From positions 1 through 12,901 of the forward strand of contig CBFHNF010000032.1 in assembly GCA_965657135.1 (NCBI GenBank): a DNA stretch of 12,901 bases, read 5' to 3'. This document shows positions 1-5,613 of this stretch, piece after piece. The notes beneath the pieces are model-generated. The model saw nothing but the letters and a program-made list of their open reading frames with translations. It did no database searches and was not told where the DNA came from. The first letter of the stretch is position 1, and each line of letters opens with the position of its first letter. Position numbers and translations under genes: made by a program. The stretch comes from HIMB11 sp965657135. GTDB lineage: Bacteria; Pseudomonadota; Alphaproteobacteria; Rhodobacterales; Rhodobacteraceae.

Positions 1-586
1 GAGAGTTGAAAACTGGTTTAACAAGATGTGTTCCAGAGTCAGTGGCATCATAGGACACCATTACATCCAAGCTGATTACCCAGTCCTTAATTTGAGTATT
101 GGACTTTTCAGGTCGCTGATAGGCTCCGCTGTAGAGGACGTACAAGTCACCTCGTTCATCTCTAGGGTTCCGTTGCTCCCATCCTCTTAGCCAACGTGAG
201 ATCAGCCAAGCTAGAATGATAGTGGGAATTGTTAGGAAGATGATCAGTTTGACGAAACCTCTCCACCAAGGCCAATCCTTTAGCTTAATAATTGATCCAC
301 GGATTCTACCTTCGAAAGTGATGTAGTCTGCTTCAACATTAGAAATCTCACCATTATCCACCGTCATGTGCCAGTAGTCTTGAACAGTGGGCCCAAAGTC
401 CATCTCAGTGCGGCAGCCTAAGTTTTCTATCTTTTCTCTCAGGTTTTTATGAATAGAGTGCGGAGATATTGGTTTTTGCAGGTTGTCTTCAGCGAATTGA
501 TAAAAGTCTCTATGCTGAAGCATATCACTTCTTGAGAAGAGGTCCGTTGCCTCGTTATTATTTTTGTGAAGTTTCTTGGTGATCAT
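1..586 (-). CDS. Unidentified membrane protein, N-terminal part, cut by the left window edge
   Basis: The minus strand is open from an ATG at 584-586 to the left edge, giving 195 codons with no stop. An AGGG lies about 10 bases upstream of the ATG. The first ~105 residues are polar and probably soluble. A single strongly hydrophobic segment follows (about residues 110-130), preceded by a Trp-rich stretch (KDWPWW) and followed by Arg/Trp residues. About 65 residues of a polar domain continue to the edge, containing the motif YVLYSGAYQRP. This suggests a single-pass inner-membrane protein with domains on both sides. I do not recognise the family. The sequence is AT-rich like the rest of the left part. 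The long open frame and plausible composition make it a likely real gene; its length and C-terminus are unknown. Confidence 0.65.
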   Translation of the reverse strand, partial: MITKKLHKNNNEATDLFSRSDMLQHRDFYQFAEDNLQKPISPHSIHKNLREKIENLGCRTEMDFGPTVQDYWHMTVDNGEISNVEADYITFEGRIRGSIIKLKDWPWWRGFVKLIIFLTIPTIILAWLISRWLRGWEQRNPRDERGDLYVLYSGAYQRPEKSNTQIKDWVISLDVMVSYDATDSGTHLVKPVFNS

Positions 587-925
587 TGTCTTTGCCCTAT
601 TTGTCTTTCGCTGAGCAAGTAGGTCATTCTATCGTAGTATCAATGAGATACTCTTTTTTATTGCCAACGAGAAACCTTCTGCTCATTTGCCGTGCCTCTG
701 TCATTACTGATACTCTTGTTGGTTATGAAGTGACATGTATTGGGGTTCTGTCAAAATCGAAATTAGATCTCTGTTCCAAAAAAAACGGCTCAACGCTAGA
801 TTACCTCTGAACCCTGCGGAGCCATTTTCCGTTCTCCTCCCTGAAGAACGTTGCGCGAAAAAGGTATACATTTATGAAGACGCGTCAAGGAATTCATGCG
901 CATGATCATTTACTGGAGCAAGTTT
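587..925. other. Intergenic stretch without a supported gene
   Basis: No convincing gene in either direction. A plus-strand open frame from a TTG at 586 and a 17-codon one from an ATG at 874 lack family signals; the first also lacks a ribosome binding site. The stretch separates the partial gene on its left from the hairpin RNA locus on its right. Presumably it holds the leader of the partial minus-strand gene, but I cannot point to a clear promoter. Confidence 0.4.
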
Positions 926-951
926 AAAAAAAGACCCCGCAAAAAGCGGGG
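926..951 (-). terminator. Rho-independent terminator (minus strand)
   Basis: Read on the minus strand, CCCCGC, a TTTTT loop and GCGGGG form a perfect 6-bp GC stem, followed directly by TCTTTTTTT. This is a textbook intrinsic terminator. No protein gene on the minus strand ends just before it; the nearest transcript it could end is the hairpin-rich non-coding locus at about 950-1240. Confidence 0.85.
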
Positions 952-1000
952 CCAGTCCAACAGGGAGTGTGGCCTAAACGACTACGGTGAAATAGAATCT
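926..1000 (-). ncRNA. Possible second small RNA, downstream of the first terminator
   Basis: Between the terminator at 1026-1073 and the one at 926-951 the minus strand has about 75 bases with no open reading frame of note. A stem GGCCA / TGGCC (974-970 with 954-950) encloses a loop containing ACTCCCT, partly complementary to Shine-Dalgarno sequences, and runs into the terminator stem. A TTGACA at 1027-1022 could be its -35 box, but the best -10 candidate (TAGATT) sits at a poor 20-base spacing. It may be a separate small RNA or read-through from the upstream one. The 5' end is a guess. Confidence 0.3.
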
Positions 1001-1025
1001 AAATTTGGTTTGGCAAGACGGTGTC

Positions 1026-1073
1026 AAAAAAAGAAAAGGTCGGCCCAATTGACTACAAGAGGAGTGGCCGACC
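1026..1073 (-). terminator. Rho-independent terminator with an anti-SD-like loop
   Basis: On the minus strand GGTCGGCC (1073-1066) and GGCCGACC (1045-1038) form a perfect 8-bp stem around a 20-base loop, followed directly by TTTTCTTTTTTT (1037-1026). The loop starts ACTCCTCTTG, so it also carries a CUCCUC motif complementary to ribosome binding sites. The large loop suggests that it serves as more than a terminator. Confidence 0.75.
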
Positions 1074-1240
1074 AGTTGCACTGACCTCGAATATAGGGAG
1101 GTGAAGTCAGGCCCCTCACATTCTGCATGGCGACCAAATGGAAGAGAACGATACGCCTTGCTCGTCGAAGAGCCAACCCTTTTTATTTGTATCGAAAGAG
1201 GAAAGAGGCTGCTCTTCTAATGACTGTTTCGCCAGTCTAT
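1026..1240 (-). ncRNA. Hairpin-rich small RNA candidate with anti-Shine-Dalgarno loops
   Basis: From a promoter-like site (1247-1276) to the terminator at 1026-1073 the minus strand gives a predicted ~215-nt transcript with no convincing protein frame and many short stems. In order they are: GACTG/CAGTC with loop GCGAAA (1237-1222); AAGAG/CTCTT with loop CAGC (1216-1203); GCTC/GAGC in a GCTCTTCGACGAGC stretch; CTGACTT/AGGTCAG (1110-1104 with 1087-1081) with a 16-nt loop starting CACCTCCC; and the terminator hairpin with CTCCTC in its loop. The CACCUCC loop equals the anti-SD sequence at the 3' end of 16S rRNA, so it could pair with ribosome binding sites. Small RNAs with exposed CCUCC loops are known in alphaproteobacteria, including the 'cuckoo' RNAs of Rhizobiales and Rhodobacter. 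Membership in that group is my inference. Confidence 0.5.
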
Positions 1241-1246
1241 AATCTT

Positions 1247-1276
1247 ATAATGTCTCATTTTGCGACTGTGTGTCAA
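1247..1276 (-). promoter_or_regulatory. Sigma-70-like promoter for the small RNA
   Basis: On the minus strand a perfect -35 box TTGACA (1276-1271) is followed after 18 bases by CATTAT (1252-1247, 4 of 6 match). TATAAG overlaps just downstream at a longer spacing. Transcription would begin near 1240, just before the first hairpin of the RNA candidate. The -35 match is strong, the -10 only fair. Confidence 0.45.
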
Positions 1277-1320
1277 CAAATAACTACATGTTGTGTAATG
1301 ATAGCACACAAAAAGGATGG

Positions 1321-1349
1321 TGGTGCTACTGAGCGGCAATGAATCATCG
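1321..1349 (-). repeat. Degenerate copy of the tRNA 3'-end attachment sequence
   Basis: Compared base by base with the tRNA fragment at 3392-3420, this stretch matches 21 of 29 positions and 12 of the first 13 (TGGTGCT.CTGAG), in the same orientation. Read on the minus strand it ends in AGCACCA, like a tRNA 3' end, but its T-arm no longer pairs and the T-loop consensus is lost. It cannot be part of a working tRNA. It could be an eroded attachment site from an older or tandem insertion, which would place the cyclase/effector cassette between two such relics. Chance similarity is possible. Confidence 0.35.
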
Positions 1350-1488
1350 GCGTCTTTTCCTCGATAAATTGTTTTTATTTCGTATATCCGCTTCTTAACT
1401 CTTCAGTACCATCAAAAGCGGCAAGTCATTGTTCATAAATCTTTATGATTTTTTATTTCAATATAAGTGTTGGCATTAATATTTTTTT

Positions 1489-2376
1489 TCAAGATTTGTA
1501 TTTGTGCTTAACCTTCATAATCTCCATAAGTACTTTCTCTGAAATATTATTCGCAACTGTATCACCTAATAGATTTATCTGCCTTACTGATGCTCCATAA
1601 TTTTCAGACCACACAGTTTTTCCGCCAGGTGCCTTTAAAGTGACACCGACTGAAAAATTCGGGTGATTAGTTGAAACAGTACCAATGAGCTGATAATCAG
1701 TGTCACTTGGGGTTTTTTGCACAGTAGAAGCTATCCAATCTTTTTCATTAAGATATTTTTCCAACTTATCTGTTACTTCTTTGCAAAATAACCTCGCTAA
1801 TTCAGATGTAGTACCGAATGGTTTTATCGAAATAAGAGGGCCCGTGTCTTCCCTTTTCATGCCCTTTGATCCTAAATTTAATCTACCAGTGCTCCAAACT
1901 TCTACTGGGGTAGTAATATTTTTTAGAGTTTGATTTCCACAGTTATTAAATAAGCGAGCCTTAGTTTCATCCAAGCATAAATAAATAGAGTTTGAAATGG
2001 CAACCTCGCCATTTTCTGCGATAGACTCCAAACGTGCGGCTATGTTGACAGTACCTCCATAAACATCTGGGGGCGGACCTTCTTCATGTTCAACATCACC
2101 AAGGTGTATTCCTACCCTAAGTTCTAATTTGCCTTGTTTCTTAACTAGCTTTAGCCATTCTAATGCACAATCGACGGACTCAGAGGCACTTTTAAATTCA
2201 ATAAGCCATCCGTCGCCTAAAGATTTTATCATTTTACCATTAAACTTGGTAAGTGTGGGCCTAATGATTTCTTTTTGAAATTCTCTTATTAGGTTTAAAG
2301 CTCCAATTTCATCCTCAGCCATCATTTTTGAATATCCAACGACATCTGCTAAAAATATTACGCCAAGGCTTCTCAT
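1489..2376 (-). CDS. Class III nucleotidyl cyclase with TolB/FlgO-like C-terminal domain
   Basis: Predicted 295-residue soluble cyclase converting a nucleoside triphosphate to its 3',5'-cyclic monophosphate. Residues 3-165 form a class III catalytic domain: metal-binding Asp11 (LADVVGYS) and Asp55 (SLGDG), and transition-state residues Asn111 and Arg115 (TVNIAAR). Lys51 and Asp104 align with the two residues that recognise adenine in adenylate cyclases (Lys938 and Asp1018 of the mammalian enzyme), so ATP is the substrate predicted by motif. Residues ~182-290 resemble the TolB/FlgO-like domain common behind alphaproteobacterial cyclases (ISIKPFG, YQLIGTVS, VWSENY), here without TPR repeats. 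The ATG at 2376 is supported by GGAAGA 6 bases upstream. The upstream same-strand neighbour is a PycTM-type membrane protein, pointing to a Pycsar-like two-gene system. The alternative is an ordinary adenylate cyclase. Confidence 0.88.
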   Translation of the reverse strand: MRSLGVIFLADVVGYSKMMAEDEIGALNLIREFQKEIIRPTLTKFNGKMIKSLGDGWLIEFKSASESVDCALEWLKLVKKQGKLELRVGIHLGDVEHEEGPPPDVYGGTVNIAARLESIAENGEVAISNSIYLCLDETKARLFNNCGNQTLKNITTPVEVWSTGRLNLGSKGMKREDTGPLISIKPFGTTSELARLFCKEVTDKLEKYLNEKDWIASTVQKTPSDTDYQLIGTVSTNHPNFSVGVTLKAPGGKTVWSENYGASVRQINLLGDTVANNISEKVLMEIMKVKHKYKS

Positions 2377-2650
2377 GCTTTTTCTTCCAATAGTATATAA
2401 ATTTTTTGTTCTCCACTAGAATAAGCTGATCTTCGGCTTTATATAGGGCTATGTGAAACTTTGTATCATCTATTCTTTTCAGATATCCGATACGATATTG
2501 GCCCCTAATCTTGAGATTTGGTTCCAGGAATGTAGTTGGGGCACAACACTGCCGCCTCAGTGAATTCACGTCCAGATCGGTATAAGGATAGCATGCTTCT
2601 GTTAAAGTTATGTGACATGGAAGGCTGGTCTTTATTTCAGCTTTCACCAA
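2315..2650 (-). CDS. Doubtful small open frame between effector and cyclase
   Basis: 111 codons from a TTG start (GTG at the next codon), with no recognisable ribosome binding site. It lies in the ~300-base gap between the membrane effector and the cyclase, and its last ~20 codons overlap the cyclase start in another frame. The part before the overlap has a mixed, plausible composition: two adjacent Cys (RRQCC) and a basic, aromatic tail (KKFIYYWKKK). I recognise no family. It may be a decayed third gene of the cassette, or simply leader sequence. I rate it below even odds. Confidence 0.25.
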   Translation of the reverse strand: MVKAEIKTSLPCHITLTEACYPYTDLDVNSLRRQCCAPTTFLEPNLKIRGQYRIGYLKRIDDTKFHIALYKAEDQLILVENKKFIYYWKKKHEKPWRNIFSRCRWIFKNDG

Positions 2651-2675
2651 TCATTGAAGCTATGCTGTTACTAAT

Positions 2676-3206
2676 TTAAATAATATCAGAAAATAAAATT
2701 ATTGGAACGGGAAGAAGGCCGCCAGCGGCCGTTAAGTAGGCGCGCTGAAGCATCGTATATTTATCTTTTAAAGCAAATCCCATCTCGTAGATATCGTTTA
2801 AAATCAATTTGTAAACGAGTTCAGGCTTTTCCATATTTTCAAGCATAATAGTGTTGAAATCTTCTTTGCCGATACTTAAAAAATGCATAAAGAACAATGG
2901 ATTGTGCTTCTTAGACAGAAAATCATTTTGAACTTTTGTCCCCAGTCTTGGTACTATCACAAGTAGTGACATTAGCACTGCCATTGTTTCTGCAACACAG
3001 AATATAGCAAAAGCTAGCTTGGCAACTTTATTATCCAATTCGTTCATCGCAATATTTGACACAATTATGCTGAGGGAGACCAAAATGATAGCCATCAACA
3101 TGTTTGCTTTTTGATCTGCCAAAACTGTCAATTGAACCTGTTTCATGTGTGCACTTCGCAACATGGCAATGGCTTCTTTATCAATTTTATCTAAATTATC
3201 AACCAT
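2676..3206 (-). CDS. PycTM-like (DUF5706) membrane effector of a Pycsar-type system
   Basis: 176 residues that read as a PycTM/DUF5706 protein, the transmembrane effector of Pycsar anti-phage systems. There is a short N-terminal helix with ADQKAN (30-35), two membrane segments (about 36-54 and 62-86) with a short loop, and a cytosolic domain with NPLFFMHF (102-109), NDIYEMG (137-143), KDKY (147-150) and QRAY (154-157). A third hydrophobic segment (~157-173) follows. These motifs, in this order, are what I remember of the family. In known systems a cyclic pyrimidine nucleotide triggers such proteins to damage the inner membrane and stop phage growth. The cyclase lies 300 bases downstream on the same strand. 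The ATG at 3206 has only a weak RBS (TAAG), and no clear promoter is visible in the AT-rich 185 bases before the tRNA fragment. Family assignment is fairly confident; ligand and function are inferred. Confidence 0.78.
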   Translation of the reverse strand: MVDNLDKIDKEAIAMLRSAHMKQVQLTVLADQKANMLMAIILVSLSIIVSNIAMNELDNKVAKLAFAIFCVAETMAVLMSLLVIVPRLGTKVQNDFLSKKHNPLFFMHFLSIGKEDFNTIMLENMEKPELVYKLILNDIYEMGFALKDKYTMLQRAYLTAAGGLLPVPIILFSDII

Positions 3207-3391
3207 ACTTACGCTACATAGTTACCGATTAAAACTGATAAGGCTTTGAGGATAAAAATGCTAGCCTACATTTTAAAGGAACTATTGAGATGTTACAGTT
3301 TTATTACAATAATGAAGCATCAATTAAAAGGTGGATCATTACCGAGTAAGTTATGTACGATATTGAAATTAATGGCTATTCATGGGTTTTA

Positions 3392-3434
3392 TGGTGCTGC
3401 TGAGTAGGATTGAACTACCGACCTCTCCCTTATG
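3392..3434 (-). other. 3' fragment of a tRNA gene (probably tRNA-Thr), attachment-site relic
   Basis: The minus strand carries tRNA positions from the anticodon loop to CCA: 3' half of an anticodon stem (TAAGGGAG), variable loop AGGTC, a fully paired T-arm GGTAG-TTCAATC-CTACT, acceptor strand CAGCAGC, discriminator A and CCA. The matching 5' half (GCTGCTG, D-arm) is absent; upstream is integrase sequence instead. The implied G1-C72, C2-G71 acceptor and the TAAGGGAGAGGTC stretch fit tRNA-Thr(GGU) best. The base triplet at the anticodon position reads CAT here, but that is probably element sequence. Tyrosine recombinases often insert into tRNA 3' ends and leave such a duplicated fragment (attR). 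Confidence 0.72.
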
Positions 3435-3467
3435 GTTACCAATAAATTTGGTTACAATTTGGTTCTT
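3434..3467. repeat. Short direct repeats beside the attachment fragment
   Basis: On the plus strand GGTTACC (3434-3440), GGTTACA (3450-3456) and GGTTCTT (3461-3467) repeat with AATTTG-type spacers, immediately next to the tRNA fragment and inside the end of the integrase remnant. Such repeats could be recombinase-binding sites of the former element. Only position and similarity support this. Confidence 0.3.
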
Positions 3468-4193
3468 CTGGAAGCTTAGAAGGGCATTGCACAGCAAGCA
3501 ATCTATCACGCATTGAATGTCGAAAGCTGTGCATCGTGCAGCCGTGCTTCAGCCACTTGTTAATATCAGCACCAGCCGAGTTTGTACTGATACGTGATCC
3601 ACGATTGTATCTAGGGAAGGCATAAGACGATGTCTCCGCTTATTGTAGTATTCTCTGCGCAGCCCAGAGGGCCATTCCAGATAAGGGTATTACTCTTGCA
3701 CTTGCAGACGTCTTAAGGCTTCGCCATGGGTTTGGGCACACTACTAAGAATGGAAAGTCAGCCTGGAGGTTAAAGTCAGTCACAGACAGTCCTGCAGCTT
3801 CTGCCAGCCGCATTCCAGTATCTACACCAAAGCAATAAGCCATCGGATATCATCATCAATCTGCATACATTCACGCTGAACACGGCGCAGATCATCCAGT
3901 GGAATTGGCTTGCGGGTTACAACACCCTTTGACCGATCATGGTAAACGCCTACAAAAGGATTACGGATATCCAACGCAAATTCAGACAGGGCGAAGTTGA
4001 TCACAGCTTTGACATGGTAAAGTGTACGGGTGACACTTGATCCCGTTAAACCTCTGGCGACTAACCAATCTCTAAAAATCAGGGCATCATGTCTGGTATA
4101 AGCTGCTAATGGTTTACTGCCGCAATTCTCTATCACATAATCGCAGGCTCTTTCTGCGGGTTGCCTAAACGATTTGGCTTTGCAGCTTCGATC
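3436..4193 (-). pseudogene. Decayed phage-type tyrosine recombinase (integrase)
   Basis: Once a site-specific DNA recombinase; now inactive. The core-binding domain reads well from SFRQPAERACDY (near 4165) through NCGSKPLAAYTRHDALIFRDWL to RNPF (near 3945). The frame breaks at about 3823, where one missing base turns an expected V-S-D-T-G-M-R into a TAG stop. After it the catalytic domain continues with the box I Arg (TGMRLAEAAGL) and the beta-strand Lys (SLKTSASARVIPL), meets an in-frame TAA at 3642-3640, then continues in the same frame with ISTNSAGADINKWL and the box II motif HSFRH (HxxR). The usual GGW motif and the nucleophilic Tyr are missing: sequence ends in a TAA at 3438-3436, two bases from the tRNA fragment. 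The N-terminal region upstream of 4193 is also lost or shifted. Confidence 0.85.
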
Positions 4194-4492
4194 TTAGCCT
4201 GCAGCTTCGCTTCCTGGGGCAACGATGTTCGTAATCCCTGCACAATACGACGATACTTGTAATGCTGCCTCAAATCAGCAAAAACGTCTGCGACGTAGCT
4301 GTTTGTTTCACCAAATTTTGCGGCAAGTATGAACTGTACAAAATGTTCAGGTTTACCTCCACCGTTTAGAAAGTGAACAAAATTTGCCGCGGCGTTCTTC
4401 AGATGCGCCGAACCTCACTTTGAGAGTTCAGAGCGTAATTCTTTTTCAAATTTCTTACGTCTTGCTAACGCGCGCTTTTCAGAAAATTTCAT
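4133..4492 (-). pseudogene. Possible small gene with an in-frame stop, upstream of the integrase
   Basis: An ATG at 4492-4490 opens a frame of 25 very basic codons (MKFSEKRALARRKKFEKELR...), a TGA at 4417-4415, then 93 further codons in the same frame to a TGA at 4135-4133. The second part has a protein-like composition (NFVHFLNGGGKPEHF, FGETNSYVADVF, LRQHYKYRRIVQGL, EAKLQAKIEAAKP) and overlaps the start of the integrase remnant in a different frame. I do not recognise the product. It could be a broken accessory gene of the element, or a short basic peptide followed by a second gene with an unseen start. TTGACA lies 24 to 19 bases before the ATG (4516-4511) and may be incidental. Confidence 0.4.
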
Positions 4493-4517
4493 CAAACTTA
4501 ACTAAAAATTGTCAATA

Positions 4518-4895
4518 TTATTTAATTAAAAGACCCCTACAAACTGGATGATTTACCGCAACCCCTGGAGAAGAATTGAGCAAAGTACGGCAATCATCAT
4601 GTAGCTCTGCTGCTGCCTCATTAATCTTATTCACCAGTGTATCAATATCAATCGAAGCTTTTGGCTTACCAAAGGCAATCAACAGACACTCATCGTATTT
4701 TTCACCAAGCACGATGCCGGCAGGTCGTGTAGCGTCTTTAAGCTGATTTGCAATGTTTCGGATCGTCCCAAGATCAGATGATTTTTGCGCTGTATCACAG
4801 ATATTGATCAACGTTTCTCGGCGGACATCACTCATTTCAGCCAGCAAAACCGTTGGCACAAATGTGATCAAAATCCAAAACCAAACTCTTGTCAT
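4518..4895 (-). CDS. Small secreted protein with four cysteines, unknown function
   Basis: I choose the ATG at 4895, not the in-frame GTG at 4904, because a GAGG lies 8 bases before the ATG and overlaps the GTG. The product is 125 residues. Residues 1-19 form a signal peptide (MTRVWFWILITFVPTVLLA), with likely cleavage before EMS. The mature part is helical in character and has four Cys (in NICDT, DECLL, DDCRT, PVCRG), which could form two disulfides in the periplasm. No family is recognised. It stands alone between the integrase remnant and cytochrome b561, separated from both, so neighbours give no functional hint. Confidence 0.65.
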   Translation of the reverse strand: MTRVWFWILITFVPTVLLAEMSDVRRETLINICDTAQKSSDLGTIRNIANQLKDATRPAGIVLGEKYDECLLIAFGKPKASIDIDTLVNKINEAAAELHDDCRTLLNSSPGVAVNHPVCRGLLIK

Positions 4896-5050
4896 ACTAT
4901 CCACCTCAAGCCTTATTCATAGCAAAAATAGAATCACAAGCATACCAAAACTGTTTGGGGTTGATCACTCAGCATCTGCAAATGCCCTGTCCAACATTAC
5001 ATTCATTTTTCGCTTAACCGTCATTTTCGATATTTTGAAGTGAGTTTGGT

Positions 5051-5536
5051 TTATGTCTGCCGTGAGGGTAGCATTCGTTTGATTATATTCTGACGCCATA
5101 CGATCAGATGAACACATGCTGCAGCAACATGAACCAGGATCAGAATAAGCAGCGCTGCGCGCAGAATGCTATGCGCATTGGCAGCGCCCTGTGATCCTTG
5201 ATACCAAGCATATCCGCCCGTGGTAGCAAGCAACAGGAGTATCCCGTAAAAGGAGAAGTGAACGAAATTGGCCAGAGTATCGAACAGTCTTGGGTGGTTG
5301 CCCTTGTGTTCTGGAACACCGTTTTCGATCCTAACCCATAGGTGCAAGGCCGTTAAGATACCAATCATGCCCCCAACGGCAAGATGCGCACTCACCAAAG
5401 GGCCATTTGTTCGTGATGTCCCCATCAATAAAGCATCAAAGGCTTGTACTATGGCATCATGAAACACAAATTGAACCACGACCAATACAAAGATTGTCCA
5501 ATGAAGTAAAATTTGTAGCGTTGTATATTTCGACAT
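5051..5536 (-). CDS. Cytochrome b561 (CybB/YodB-type diheme membrane protein)
   Basis: 161 residues with four membrane helices (about 7-25, 47-67, 93-111, 124-146), matching the size and layout of the bacterial b561 family, which moves electrons across or within the inner membrane and may oxidise ubiquinol or reduce superoxide. Heme-ligand candidates are His12 in the N-terminal LLHW motif, His51 in SAHLAVGG, His122 in NAHSILR and His136 in LVHVAA; LHLWVR (64-69) after helix 2 is also typical. The ATG at 5536 has only a weak GGGAT upstream. The gene appears monocistronic and faces away from the small gene at 5614. Which hemes are bound and what the partner is cannot be read from the sequence. 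Confidence 0.85.
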   Translation of the reverse strand: MSKYTTLQILLHWTIFVLVVVQFVFHDAIVQAFDALLMGTSRTNGPLVSAHLAVGGMIGILTALHLWVRIENGVPEHKGNHPRLFDTLANFVHFSFYGILLLLATTGGYAWYQGSQGAANAHSILRAALLILILVHVAAACVHLIVWRQNIIKRMLPSRQT

Positions 5537-5613
5537 TTCAATCCCGTTGTGACATGCTGGTATAGATCCAAGGCAGTCTGGTATTTACATTTCTATACGG
5601 AGTTAGGTCGTAT

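Noticed and set aside
586..810. Plus-strand open frame of 74 codons with TTG start
   Set aside because: No ribosome binding site, no recognisable motifs; it only abuts the start of the partial minus-strand gene.
874..927. Plus-strand 17-codon peptide frame with AAGG upstream
   Set aside because: Too short to support; the hairpin after it is a terminator for the other strand.
1027..1131. Minus-strand 34-codon frame starting ATGCAGAATGTGAGG inside the small RNA candidate
   Set aside because: It runs through both anti-SD hairpins and into the T-tract of the terminator, so it is more likely chance than a peptide.
1127..1342. Plus-strand open frame of 71 codons
   Set aside because: It is antisense to the hairpin-rich RNA locus and its promoter, very basic at the start, without a ribosome binding site.
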